A program made the translations under genes and the position numbers. This document shows positions 51,201-58,699 of a DNA stretch of 64,000 nucleotides, one piece after another; the first letter of the stretch is position 1, and each line of letters begins with the position of its first letter. The notes beneath the pieces were generated by a model. That model saw only the letters and a list, made by a program, of their open reading frames with translations. It made no database searches and was not told the origin of the DNA. The stretch comes from Eledone cirrhosa (lineage: Eukaryota; Mollusca; Cephalopoda; Octopoda; Eledonidae): contig OZ024740.1 of NCBI GenBank assembly GCA_964016885.1, forward strand, positions 205,800,407 to 205,864,406, given 5' to 3'.

Positions 51201-52471
51201 TTTATACCTGTGATTTTGGGGGCACTGAGATTTGTTAGTAACTACCTCAATACAAATCTTGAGAAGCTGGGCTTCACAGGAACACAAAGAACATGACTAG
51301 TTAGGAAATTACAAGTACAATCCATTAATGGAACAGTAAAAATATATAAAACATTAAAAAAATTCTGCATCTAATAACTGCATGTACACATGTACAGATA
51401 CAAGCATATGCACATGCACACATAACTTAAAACATACGCATCTACACATACAATAACATCCATACCTGCACACACACGCATGCATGCAGATATGCATACA
51501 TATCTACCTAGTTGATATTGTGTAAATTCCAACAAAAGTGTCTTGTGTCTATGTTAGAAACCGACTCTCTCTTTATTGGTAAAAATTTATAAAATTATAA
51601 AACCAAAAGAACATACATTTAACCCTTTAGCATTTACATTATTCAATATTTACTAATATATTTTCATGGTAAAGGCTTTATCTCACATAATTATCACACA
51701 TAATATCGAATCTATGAGATTTTGATATTATTTATTTTGAGAACAATATCTTAATGTTGGTATGAGTGGCTGGTTATGGTCAGTTTGAACAGAAAGAGGT
51801 GAGAGAATTCTTGCTGGATACAGCCGGTTTAAATGCAAAAGGGTTAAAGGTTAAAACAAATGATTTCAAGGGAGACTACTTGCCTCAAGTTCTATTTTTT
51901 TAATCGGTGTGTGCATGTGCATGTTGTAAATAGCATAGTTAGACACTGCTTTTTGTATACCATCCCACATCCAAAATGGTCACTATGCACTCATAGAATT
52001 ATATAAAGTGTAGTATATACATTTACTTTCTGTAGTTACTTCCAAACAATCATTTCATACGAAATTTCATTGTAGTTATTGTCACATAGTGTATTATTAC
52101 TGGAGTTTGATAGCAAAAGTTTCATATTTTGTCTGCAAACCAGCATGAGATCTGTATTTGTGTTCATTATTTGTGTTGGGTGCTTTATAATATGAACATT
52201 TTCAGTCAAACATAAGTGGCACTGTTTTGAAACATTACTGTCACTGAGTCCAAAGTATTAGATATTAGTTTTAGACCATGGTTTGTCTCACAAACTGCCA
52301 ACTCTCAGTCTGTCAATTTCCCATCTATCTATTTATCTACCTAATCTACCAATCTTTATTATAACTTTCTTTTTCTCTTTTGCCTCTCTCAGCACAGTCA
52401 CTGCTTTCTCCTTTCAGAAACAGGGCATCTAATAAACAAAAGCACTCAGCATATGACTTAGCCTTTTACAA

Positions 52472-52509
<38 letters not shown>

Positions 52510-55500
52510 TCTCATCTTTTCATTTGTCTAAGTTCTATTTCAGAAATATTTTTTTTAAAGAAATCCTGATTAAGCTATGCTCCAGCATGGTTGGCACCAC
52601 AATAATTTAAATGAAAATAATTAAAGCTTTGTACAATATTTTTGTTTTACATTTTTTTTTTATGTTTATGTTTTGTCGTTGCTTTCGTTATATTAGAAAC
52701 AGATAACTTGTTTCCTTATGTAGAACAGAGTGGAATGGAGATCCATTAGTTTTTATGATGAATGTCTCTGCTTGTTTAAATCAACATATAAGTGGCTTAG
52801 TATTTCACTGGCACATGTACTCTTAACGTAATTCTTAGGAAGATTCAACATGACAAAGTGTTTGACAAAGCAATCCCTTTGAAATGCAGCTAGTCAGTCC
52901 AGTTGGCTTCCAAACAGTTTCGCTCAATACAATTTTACTTACAAGTCTTGGATGAATCTAAGACTATGGTGAAGAGATGCCAAGATGCTATACATAGTTT
53001 CTATAGGTGGAAGCTCTTCCTAATGCCAACCACTTTATAGAGTGTACTAGGTACACTTTATTGTGATACCAACATTTGGAGGTTGTTTTGTTCTTGATGC
53101 AACTAAAGAGTTGCATAGTTTCTATGCCTTGATGCCCCTCCTAATGGCAATCCCTTTATAAAGTGTACTGGGTACATTTTATCATGGCACCAATACAAGA
53201 GAGGTTTTTATGTCCTTGACATGACTGAAGGGATTAGCTGTTGTTACTAATTGAATGATACTCCCTTCATGAAGTACATTTTGTAGTGGCACTAACACTA
53301 GGTAGGTTGTCATAGCTTGACATGACTGAAGTGTTCTCTAAATACTTTTTTGGCATGGTTTATTTATTATGTTTATTAACAGTCCCATTGTTGTTCCAAC
53401 TATTGTTGTTAGTATGTGTTGATACTGAATATCCTGTAGATCTACTGAAACAGATCTATGGAGTAAATGTAACACATTGAAAAAAAAACATTCAATTAGC
53501 ATCTGTACATATAACCTATAAATAAAGTGCCAGGCTAGTGCTGGTGTAAACCTCTTTCCTAGCTATTACATCCTGGATGTTCTACTGATCAATTGAGTGG
53601 GGTCAAGAGGGTATCTGTGTCTGCCTGTGCCAGCATAGGCACCTAAAGCCCTTAGCAAAAGCATGGTACATACTACTGACTCATAGCAAATGTAGCCATA
53701 GGTATTTTTCAATTTATGCTATCAGCATTCTATCTTTATTGTGAAGAAATCTGTCCTAACATTTTTTCCAAGTTCAAAAACATTTGATTCCTATTTTAAA
53801 GACAATATGTAGTCAATTGAAGGAGAAGAGGCAGCCATATTGAATAACTGTGTATAAAACTGTTACACTGGCTTATGCTTTCTTAATGTTAATTCTTTCG
53901 GGAAAATTTCAATTAAGATAAGTAATTAGATGTTTTGTACAATAGAAATTAAACAATTAGCTTTGCTCCACAGTGAAGTAGTTTATTAGTAGTTTTTAGT
54001 AGTTTTTAGTTTTTTTCTTCTTCAATGTTGTCTCTGATAAAATGATGATAACATTACCAAATAATTCCTGGTTTTAGTCAATACAGAGTTCGAATGGTTA
54101 TTGTTTCCCATTTCCATTTTTATCAAATTCAGAGATAAAAAAATATTTATGTTAAGAACCATGATTTTTCAACCCTTTCATACCAGATTTCTAATAAAAT
54201 ACATTGCTTGTGTTTCAATTAATCTTTTTAATAATCAAGAATTTTAAGAAGTTTAGTAATATAAATTAACCTTGTTGTTATTAAGCTGGTACTGGAAAAT
54301 AACTTAACAAAGGTTTACTATGATAACAAGCATAGATTTAAATATAAACCTTTAAAATAGGCAGTTTGATATCAAAAGGGTAAAATGAACATATTTCTTA
54401 TTCTGTTAACCAATCCCCCAGAAACAGCTTCTGGTACCTTCCAACTTATGTTTATATACAAGCTTTTAAGTCATGTTCTAAACACCAACTTAATAATAAA
54501 CAAATTGATTGATTTTTATTGATTTACAAAAGAAACAAATTAATATATATTAATCAGATGAAAAAAAAATGAAAAATCAAGAAATATGCACACACAAGCT
54601 ACAACAGGGAATGGTGGTGTTTCTCTCTAAAAATGTTTTAGGCAAGCCAAGTCACTTTAAGACACTAAAATATAAATATTGACAAAGTTGGCTTAAAAGC
54701 CATTGATGATTACATAAATATGAAAAAGAAAGATAACAAAATTATGTAATAAGGAAATGGGCAAGGTGTAAAGAAGGGCAGATCTGGTTGAATGGGAAAG
54801 TAGAGAAAAGCCATAAATGAGAGGAAAAGGAGAGGAAAAGCAAGGGCTATAGGACCACAAAAGAAAGGGAGGTGAAAGGGAGAGGGTGATGAGCCTTGGA
54901 AGTGGAAGTGTTGGAGTTGTGCCTCTTATACTTAAATACCAGCTTAATGTGGAAGTTATATTACTAGCTTATTCTTAATTCTTGATTATTTGATTAGAAA
55001 TATAATACAAGGATGAAAGCATTATCTTTCTATTATATTTCTATGTAAGAACATTTGTTATGTTGGTAATGTAAAAGTTCTTTTGTTCTGCAAACATCAG
55101 TTGAAGATAACATAATAATGATAAAAATTATATATTGACATAGATCCTTCTATCTTTTTTCCCTTGAAACATATATTCTGCTCCAAACGTCATCTTAGTA
55201 ATGAGAAAATTAGTTATATTAATACCCACAAATTCTTGATTATTCTAGAAATTATTTAAAAACCATTACAAATATGGTAACATAAGGGTTAAGTTATGTT
55301 CCAAACACCAGCTTAATGTTGAGAAAATTAATTATTTCTTGGTTATTACCATATTTCATTAGAAATATGGTAATAAAAGTATTAAGTAATTTAATGAAAT
55401 ATTAAAAACCCACAATCTTTTTTACTCTGTTTATATTACTTATTTTTTAATATTATTTTATCATTTTTGTTTGTTTGTTTACTTAACAGGTTCTGATGGG

Positions 55501-55552
55501 TGCGGTAAATATTTACCTGTGCAGAGGTATCCGAAAGGGAGTAAGAAAGTAA
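23623..55552 (+). CDS. Tetraspanin, complete coding sequence in seven exons
   Basis: Joining 23623-23748, 28461-28715, 29572-29646, 30582-30689, 31322-31534, 35873-35956 and 55490-55552 gives 307 residues plus stop. Four membrane segments lie at about 31-55, 95-114, 125-148 and 275-298. The first extracellular loop is about 56-93 and the second about 149-265. The second loop has six cysteines: CCG at 191-193, PDTCC with C225 and C226, C246, and C261. That is the classic tetraspanin set. The TM2 cytoplasmic edge GCCGGCCQNR is the usual cysteine-rich, probably palmitoylated site, with Gln where Glu is common. Sequons are at N90, N196, N245 and N253. Tetraspanins organise membrane protein microdomains; the partner here is unknown. 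The start follows a TTTTTTCAG acceptor at 23598 and 24 bases of leader, so a non-coding first exon lies upstream. The N-terminus is unusually long and basic (RRRKKAKKQK at 15-24). Subfamily not assigned. Confidence 0.95.
23914..24049 (+). mobile_element. SINE type 1 fragment in intron 1
   Basis: Head missing; begins at CCGAAGTTAGCTTTGCC and keeps GTCGATAAAATAAAGTACC and CAAAATTGCTGGCCTTCTGC. Confidence 0.8.
24443..24688 (+). mobile_element. Second TTAA-flanked repeat family
   Basis: TTAAACCTTTCATGACAG at the left and TTATCAAAGGGTTTAA at the right, with TTAA at each edge. The interior contains TTTCTAATAAAATACACTG. A second copy lies at 54169-54384 and fragments lie near 23800, 24120, 28765 and 55240. 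Confidence 0.55.
24711..24873 (+). repeat. Breakpoint duplication, copy 1
   Basis: 163 bases (ACAAAATGGTTCTTACAT to CATATTAATTCA) that recur as an almost perfect reverse complement at 26614-26776. Confidence 0.95.
24874..24957. repeat. 37-bp hairpin at a LINE breakpoint
   Basis: The left arm 24874-24910 is the reverse complement of 24921-24957 with one mismatch; the loop is 10 bases. The right arm is coding sequence of the adjoining LINE. The left arm starts at the very base after the 163-bp repeat ends. Confidence 0.95.
24921..25640 (+). pseudogene. LINE 3' part (post-RT region), inverted piece
   Basis: Reads AKSKVMTSLVS, ISLEGVNLEDVESFVYLGST, a stop, YQAVVLTILLYGCETWP, LQRHLRWFGH and WNRDWLAISSDLARDRHAW, ending with a (AAGTAC)-like tail. 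This is the segment that should follow the RT fragment at 26777-27905, which lies on the other strand. Confidence 0.85.
26180..26335 (-). repeat. About 48-bp tandem units of SINE type 2 origin
   Basis: Three units of GGGTGGACTGGGTGCTAC type on the - strand, the same as the array at 44083-44460. 25641-26180 shows no gene. Confidence 0.65.
26614..26776 (-). repeat. Breakpoint duplication, copy 2
   Basis: Reverse complement of 24711-24873. It directly abuts the end of the LINE RT fragment at 26777. Confidence 0.95.
26777..27905 (-). pseudogene. LINE RT domain fragment
   Basis: On the - strand: AACGDLRKLYQLVKQASRSS, NGAVITNLNDWLVRWWDHFS, LRNNKALGEDSVP, frame breaks, QGSFRLGRGCADQIFILRRV, LCFIDFAAAFNSVDREALW (RT motif with catalytic Asp), GVRQGCALSPTLFNYAIDY and YADDIVLMA. 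It stops at VHTAAAV, immediately before the residues found at 24921. Confidence 0.88.
27930..28240 (-). mobile_element. Two SINE type 2 fragments
   Basis: 27930-28030 (two short pieces facing each other around GATGATGATG) and 28156-28240 (CATCATCATCGTTTTTACAC...CATGGGTCAGATGAGC). Confidence 0.6.
28461..28715 (+). CDS. Tetraspanin coding exon 2
   Basis: Residues 43-127: rest of TM1, first extracellular loop, TM2 and the Cys-rich turn. Acceptor TATTACAG, donor GTAAGT. Confidence 0.97.
29226..29545 (+). repeat. (GAT)n-rich microsatellite before exon 3
   Basis: About 270 bases of imperfect GAT/GATAAT/GTT repeats ending about 30 bases before the exon 3 acceptor. It reads as poly-Asp, poly-Met or poly-His in different frames and is not coding. 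Confidence 0.9.
29572..29646 (+). CDS. Tetraspanin coding exon 3
   Basis: Residues 128-152: TM3 with the conserved acidic residue (AETGF). Its 75-base length is usual for this exon in the family. Acceptor TTCCAG, donor GTAAGT. Confidence 0.97.
29860..30366 (+). repeat. 37-bp minisatellite in intron 3
   Basis: About 13-14 units of ACAGTGTACCTATTGTAAAC plus CAGATACACACAGGGAT. Some units are shortened by loss of the ACACAGG part. It fills more than half of the 935-base intron. Confidence 0.92.
30372..30502 (-). mobile_element. SINE type 1, head half
   Basis: Ends with the intact tRNA-like head: GTCCGACGCTCTACCGATTC and GCCAATCCACCG read in reverse. It directly follows the minisatellite. Confidence 0.82.
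30582..30689 (+). CDS. Tetraspanin coding exon 4
   Basis: Residues 153-188: start of the large extracellular loop, ending SYGWNFVMST. Acceptor TTTTAG, donor GTATGT. Confidence 0.96.
31322..31534 (+). CDS. Tetraspanin coding exon 5
   Basis: Residues 189-259: FQCCGIRNY signature, EIPDTCCSRK and C246 with three possible glycosylation sites. Acceptor TTTTTGCAG, donor GTAAGT. Confidence 0.98.
32016..32616. repeat. Large palindrome in intron 5
   Basis: The left arm from TCATCATTTACTTCG and the right arm ending CGAAGTAAATGATGG are near-identical reverse complements of about 250-300 bases, with several (TA)n runs of unequal length. The left arm alone holds a 50-base LINE 3' end. Confidence 0.92.
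32083..32132 (+). mobile_element. Minimal LINE 3' end inside the palindrome arm
   Basis: TTGCACGCAGGGAAAAGCGG, ACGTAAAATGATGATG: only the last 35 bases of the LINE plus (ATG)n, set in a TA run. Confidence 0.85.
33133..34567 (-). mobile_element. Helitron D with helicase remnant
   Basis: On the - strand the 5' end is TCTATATATAAAACGG and the 3' end is CCCGAGCAACGCCGGG, CTAAATTG, CTAG, followed by T. At 33900-34120 an about 120-base unit rich in GAGAGAGTAAAG is duplicated. The interior carries the helicase tail. Confidence 0.82.
33430..33690 (-). pseudogene. C-terminus of Helitron Pif1-like helicase
   Basis: On the - strand reads YPVRFPVRPCFAMSINKSQG, QTLSVAGIHLGEPCFSHGQL, YVACSCVGSRNGLFAYTPQG and NIVYKEVL, then stop. 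INKSQGQT and QLYVACSxVGS are the last two helicase motifs of RepHel proteins. Cys replaces the usual Arg in YVACSRVGS, and everything upstream is missing, so it is dead. Confidence 0.88.
34605..34812 (-). mobile_element. tRNA-derived SINE (type 3)
   Basis: On the - strand: AGAAGTTCACTTCACAATC, B-box GGTTCAATCCCATTAC, ATGGTATCTTGGGTAAGTAT and TTTGGGTTAATCC. It abuts MITE copy e. Confidence 0.7.
34814..35035 (+). mobile_element. TTAA MITE, copy e (left end lost)
   Basis: Starts at TTTAGTGTTCAAACCGG without the TTAACC part; right end AAAAGGTTAA. Confidence 0.7.
35106..35302 (+). mobile_element. TTAA MITE, copy f
   Basis: TTAAGCCTTTAGCATTTAAA to AGTAAAGGGTTAA; about 30 bases deleted inside. Same orientation as copy e, 70 bases away. 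A SINE type 3 relic follows at about 35310-35580. Confidence 0.8.
35873..35956 (+). CDS. Tetraspanin coding exon 6
   Basis: Residues 260-287: last loop cysteine (C261) and most of TM4 (LMMGIGITVLGFE). Acceptor GTTGCAG, donor GTAAGT. The following intron is 19,533 bases. Confidence 0.97.
36026..36100. repeat. (TA)n microsatellite in intron 6
   Basis: About 75 bases of pure TA. 36101-36780 shows no gene or clear repeat apart from a short (ATC)n at 36184-36208. Confidence 0.9.
36784..36993 (-). mobile_element. SINE type 1
   Basis: Complete body with CAATTTGGGGGGAGGGGAAAG, as in the next copy; it shares a diagnostic insertion with it. Confidence 0.85.
37633..37842 (-). mobile_element. SINE type 1
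   Basis: Shares GGGGAGGGGAAAGT and the AAATTGACCCCAGT segment with 36784-36993. 36994-37632 between them shows no gene. Confidence 0.85.
38070..38560 (+). mobile_element. SINE type 3 followed by SINE type 4 body
   Basis: 38070-38300: tRNA-like head ATGGCTGAGTGGTTGACTTT and B-box GGGTTCAATCC, then CATCTTGGGCAAGTG. 38320-38560: TGTCCTTAAGCAAGACAC and CATTGATCCAG, type 4 style. Confidence 0.7.
38680..38832 (-). mobile_element. SINE type 3, reversed
   Basis: GGGTAAATGACTCTTGCTC, GAGATTAAACCTGAAACC and GCAAAGTGAACTACTTAATC match the reversed head. It ends 40 bases before the minisatellite. Confidence 0.65.
38873..41895 (+). repeat. 3-kb minisatellite built from 18- and 12-base blocks
   Basis: Three blocks: A = CACACACACAGTCCTGTT (18), B = CACAGTCATATT (12), C = CACACACACAGTCATATT (18). 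The commonest unit is A+B (30 bases). Single A, doubled A and C appear in irregular order. Toward the 3' end (after about 41340) A disappears and C-type units and 16- and 20-base variants dominate, grading into plain (CA)n. Nearly all blocks are multiples of three, so several frames on both strands stay open for up to about 1000 codons; this is a by-product, with no gene evidence. Confidence 0.97.
41896..42736. other. Intron 6: LINE 3' UTR relic and (CA)n
   Basis: 42030-42092 (ACCTTTGATGAGTAGTAGTG, CACCTGAGC, then ATT repeats) matches the tail of the LINE at 46738-47093. 42460-42605 is CA-rich. Nothing else recognised. Confidence 0.65.
42737..42858 (-). mobile_element. SINE type 1, 3' half
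   Basis: AATTGTTTCTACTTTTGGC through the reversed B-box GGGATTTGAACTC; the head is missing. 42859-43862 holds no gene; a SINE relic is at 43735-43790. Confidence 0.82.
43863..44530 (-). mobile_element. SINE type 2 with amplified 48-bp unit
   Basis: (ATC)n, then TTTAACGTCCATTTTCCATG as the LINE-like tail. From 44083 to about 44460 come eight or nine units of the form CTTACAG-GTGGACTGGGTGC-TTTTTTGT-GTCACC-ATGACCAC. Normal copies have one or two such units. Confidence 0.8.
44531..46335. other. Intron 6, no gene; ATG/ATC and GGT microsatellites
   Basis: Microsatellites lie at 44833-44850, 45163-45240, 45424-45445 and 45470-45632. Poly-Met, Ser and His readings here are not coding. A tail fragment of SINE type 2 lies near 45380-45430. 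Confidence 0.6.
46336..46737 (-). pseudogene. 3' end of a PHD-finger family LINE
   Basis: On the - strand: AEDLWRLERNEVHMLHWVCN, MDKLRGKLGIKGI, QKRRLHW, a break, MEKCQEILMEGSCGRGRPRK and LLERTHPNYASMEKQT, then the ATGATG end. It corresponds to the last 130 codons of the ORF at 7630. Confidence 0.85.
46738..47093 (+). pseudogene. 3' end of a second LINE type (CR1/L2-like)
   Basis: Reads YLFDFHVSNTRGHAHKVRKQ, FRKHFFTLRVAEAWNKLPAS and RDTASFKASM, then stop at 46981-46983. The RxH...FF..R....WN.LP block is the usual C-terminal end of CR1- and L2-type ORFs. The 3' UTR ends in ATT repeats. It abuts the reversed LINE fragment at 46737. Confidence 0.75.
47096..47705 (+). mobile_element. Non-autonomous Helitron C
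   Basis: TCTATATATATAAAACAGAG at the 5' end directly after the ATT tail of the LINE; hairpin CCCGAGCAACGCCGGG and CTAG at 47702-47705. A 610-base deletion derivative of Helitron A. Confidence 0.85.
48008..48290 (-). mobile_element. SINE type 2
   Basis: Starts with (ATC)n and CACCGTTTAACGTCTATC; three CAGTGTGGACTGG-like units follow. Confidence 0.75.
48395..48590 (+). repeat. Repeat family C with damaged hammerhead core
   Basis: Near 48456 the + strand reads CTGATGA, but the later box is GTAA in place of GAAA and stem I is broken. The 3' part GAGTACCTTACTTACTG is present. 48591-49232 shows only short microsatellites. Confidence 0.6.
49233..49480 (+). mobile_element. SINE type 3
   Basis: Head GGATGCAGCATTGGTTAAG and TTGCAATCATTAAGGC; B-box eroded to TTTTATCCTCATG. 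49481-50073 shows no gene. Confidence 0.65.
50074..50302 (-). mobile_element. TTAA MITE, copy g
   Basis: TTAATCCTTTAGCATTTA to TAAATGCTAAAGTGTTAA; one substitution in each end. Confidence 0.82.
50345..50870 (-). mobile_element. SINE type 3, then SINE type 2 relic
   Basis: 50345-50660 reads on the - strand from TTGTGAAG-like head to the TTCAATCAATG tail. 50688-50870 has (ATC)n, CTGTTTTCCATATTAGCATA and CTATGGCTGGATACC. Confidence 0.65.
51130..51198 (+). repeat. (CATA)n microsatellite
   Basis: About 17 units of CATA. 50871-51618 is otherwise non-coding. Confidence 0.92.
51619..51847 (-). mobile_element. TTAA MITE, copy h
   Basis: TTAACCCTTTAGCATTTA at left, TAAATGCAAAAGGGTTAA at right with one mismatch. 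Confidence 0.84.
51848..54168. other. Intron 6, non-coding, SINE relics
   Basis: 52755-52990 is a reversed SINE type 3. 52990-53345 holds three diverged about 120-base units (CACTTTATAGAGTGTACTAG, TTTATCATGGCACC) like those at 19690-19800. (TA)n at 52478-52507. No ORF convincing. Confidence 0.55.
54169..54384 (+). mobile_element. Second TTAA family, copy 2
   Basis: AACCCTTTCATACCAGATTT to GATATCAAAAGGGTAAA; edges eroded (TCAA and TAAA). Confidence 0.5.
54385..55489. other. End of intron 6, no gene
   Basis: Only fragments of the second TTAA family (about 55180-55400). The exon 7 acceptor ACTTAACAG ends at 55489. Confidence 0.5.
55490..55552 (+). CDS. Tetraspanin last coding exon
   Basis: Residues 288-307 and TAA: end of TM4 and the short basic tail CRGIRKGVRK. 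Frame, charge and length all fit a tetraspanin C-terminus, which supports joining it across the 19.5-kb intron. The 3' UTR follows; a possible AATAAA is at 56094-56099, beyond (TA)n. Confidence 0.92.
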   Translation, partial: VLMGAVNIYLCRGIRKGVRK

Positions 55553-55852
55553 ATCATGGTTTAGAAACTCTGTTGTGAAGCTTCTGATCTGCTTAATGGT
55601 TTGGCAATAAGACAATAGGCAAGGAAGAGAGAGTATTTGACACCTGGCAGCAGAGGCCCATAATATGAGAAACCAATGATGAAAGGAATCCATCTTGAAG
55701 AAGTGCTTAACAGCAGCACCTAAGCCAGCAAAGTGTGAATGTAAATGGTGTTACAGTTATCAAAATGCCAAAATATTGTAACCTATAGGAGACAGGAAAA
55801 AAATGCTATGAAAGAAATGGTGGAGAAGATTTATGTCTACATCTTGATATAT

Positions 55853-55855
55853 ATG

Positions 55856-55899
<44 letters not shown>

Positions 55900-55906
55900 A
55901 TATATG

Positions 55907-55977
<71 letters not shown>

Positions 55978-55985
55978 TATGTATG

Positions 55986-56018
<33 letters not shown>

Positions 56019-56042
56019 TATATATATAAAATATATATATAT

Positions 56043-56081
<39 letters not shown>

Positions 56082-56216
56082 AATACAAATATTAATAAAA
56101 TAGATGTTCTTTTTATCAATTACATTTTATATATATATATATATGAATCGAACATTATTATTAATGTTTGATATAACCCATACGTACATATGTATATGTA
56201 TATATGTGTGTGCATG

Positions 56217-56250
<34 letters not shown>

Positions 56251-56925
56251 CATATGTATGTGTATACATATATATATATGTATTTATGTGTGTGTGTGTG
56301 TGCATATGTATGTGTGTATATATATATATATATATATGATTTACATCAATATTACACCATCTGACTGTCTGGCAATAATTCATTCAATATTGAGACATAA
56401 ATCTTTATACATATGCAAACTAACTTTTGTTAAATTATGTTTTTTCATACATATGTCTAAATGTAAAGGTAAAATTTGTTAGCAAATCTTCTTTGAGAAT
56501 ATATATATATCATGATATATATATGTAGATACATACTTACAGATTCATATATACTCATATATATACAATGGGTATATGTGGTATTAACAAATGCCTCTAG
56601 AAACTCATTCATCAGTCCAACGTTTATATACTTCTAACTGGACTTAATCTATGTGCCTCAATTTATTTTTCTACATGTATATGTCTTTTGCATGTTATTG
56701 GAACTTAAGCGATATGCTACAGCACTATGTTGTTTAATACATATATTGATATATATATCAAGATATCTCAGTTGATTTGTGTCTTAACTTGTTTATATCA
56801 ATATATATATATATATATATATATACATACAGATACATATATATATACATATTTATGTGTATGTGCGTGTGTATATATATATATATATATGTGTGTGTTT
56901 GTGTATTTGTGAGTGTGTGTAAAAT
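55853..56925. repeat. (TA)n-rich 3' flank
   Basis: Dense TA runs at 55862-56075, 56216-56340 and 56806-56895, with TG runs between. All ORFs here are Tyr-Ile or similar repeats. Confidence 0.85.
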
Positions 56926-57414
56926 GTAGTCCCCACATAAATGATTATAATGTTGATGACTAGAAATATTAGTTGAGAAATATAGGTAAAGTACCCCTGG
57001 AGATGGAAAAAAGTGGATAAAGATACCTGAAAGGAAACAAATGCTGGTGTCTCTGACCCCTTTTTTCCCATACTCATATTTATAGTGATCAACTATGATT
57101 ATAGTCATTTATGTTGGGGAAACTACATTTCAAATTTTCTCAAAGTTTCTTAAGTCAACCAGACATTCACACACATTTATGTCAGCTAATAGTTTGACCA
57201 TTTTAAAAATATTATTCTATCTTGTAGGTGTTGAAAGATTTGTTTGTTATTTTTTGTTTTTCCATAACCTTTATCTTTCTGGTCATCTTCCAAAATATAA
57301 CAAAATAGAAATGGTTCCCAATTTTCAGATTATCATTATAATAAACTTCAAACTTTTCACCTATTTACTATTTTCGAAATCAAGCTGTGATTTATATGTA
57401 ACAAGATTTAACTC

Positions 57415-57630
57415 TTAACCCTTTAGTATTTACATTACTCTATATTTACTATTATATTTTCACGGTAAAGGCTTTATCTCACATAATATTGAATCTATGA
57501 GATTTTGATATTATTTATTTTGAGAACAATACCTTAACATCAGTATGGGCGGCCAGTTATGGCTGGTTTGAACAGAAAGAGGTGAGAGAATTCTGGCCGG
57601 ATACTGTAGGTTTAAATGATAAAGGGTTAG
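57415..57630 (-). mobile_element. TTAA MITE, copy i
   Basis: TTAACCCTTTAGTATTTA at left; right end TAAATGATAAAGGGTTAG. Internal deletion of about 12 bases. 56926-57414 shows nothing recognisable. Confidence 0.8.
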
Positions 57631-58394
57631 TTATTTTGAACTACATGAAATTACATGAACAAAACATTCTTGAAAAGTACAAAACATCACATTACAAATT
57701 AAAGTCTTTACTTTAGTTTACTGCAAATTTTTACAACATTCTGTCCACTAGTAAACATACTACAAACATTTGAATTAACAAATCTGTTTTTAGATATATT
57801 TTCTGCTAAATCATTACAGGATGTTAAGAGTTAAAGGGTGTCTGCTCTTTTACTACTACTAGGACCAGGGGTTAAAATTTGGAGGTAGTGTTTGTAAAAC
57901 ATGATTCAACTCATCTATCTCAGAAATTTAACCAAGTTCAATTTTGCAGTTTTATTGACTAACTTGAATAAAATTATCAACATTCATTAATGCATCTGCT
58001 TCAGTTGTTGTTGTTGGTCTTCTTTTCCTTCGCCCAATTATTCCTGGGAGGGTCATGGAGGCAGAGTCCTCAAACACTTCTTTCTGCATGTCCTGTTAGA
58101 AGCAAGCACCTGTTTGAAAAATATATTGCAATCTTCATTTCATTCTTCAAAAATTGGCGATGGGCCTGTGATCTGTCCTGGGAGTTATAGAATGGACGCA
58201 CAAAGATTGTGTATCTTGAGACCCCAAAGAGGGTCCGGAAGGTGGTAGTTATGGTGTTAGTGGTGTCAAAGTTTCCCTTGTGCCCAAAGGCTCATTAGCC
58301 CAGAACTTATCCTGGTTTCATTGGCAATAAACAACTATAAATTTGTCACAAGGTTAACTCCTTCAGCTGCTGTCAGTACTCTGTTTTTTTTATT
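57631..58394. other. Intergenic, no gene recognised
   Basis: A segment near 57690-57830 resembles 15030-15470 (TTAAAGTCTTTACTTTAGTT, CTGCAAATTTT, TCCACTAGTAAA), an unnamed dispersed repeat. Confidence 0.45.
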
Positions 58395-58620
58395 TCAGCT
58401 GAGTTGACTGAAGCAATGTGAAATGAAGTGTTTTGCTCCAATACTCAACGTGGTCTGAGAATCGAACTCAGGACCATATGAAAGGGAGTTCAACATGCTA
58501 ATGATGAGGCCATGGACCCTCATGTGTTGGTTACTGTAGAGAAATCTGTTGTCCTTGGTCCCTGAACAGCCATTTTCCTCTGCACAATGTTGAGGAGTAC
58601 ATCCTGCCTGCAAAAGTAGC
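58395..58620 (-). mobile_element. SINE type 4
   Basis: On the - strand has the B-box-like GAGTTCGATTCTCAG and GAGCAAAACACTTCATTTC. Confidence 0.65.
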
Positions 58621-58699
58621 CCTATGAACTGGTGTGGCTGATGCAGCAGGTGTCACTAGCTATTCTCTAAGGCATTGCCTTCACCATTTTAACTGTGAA

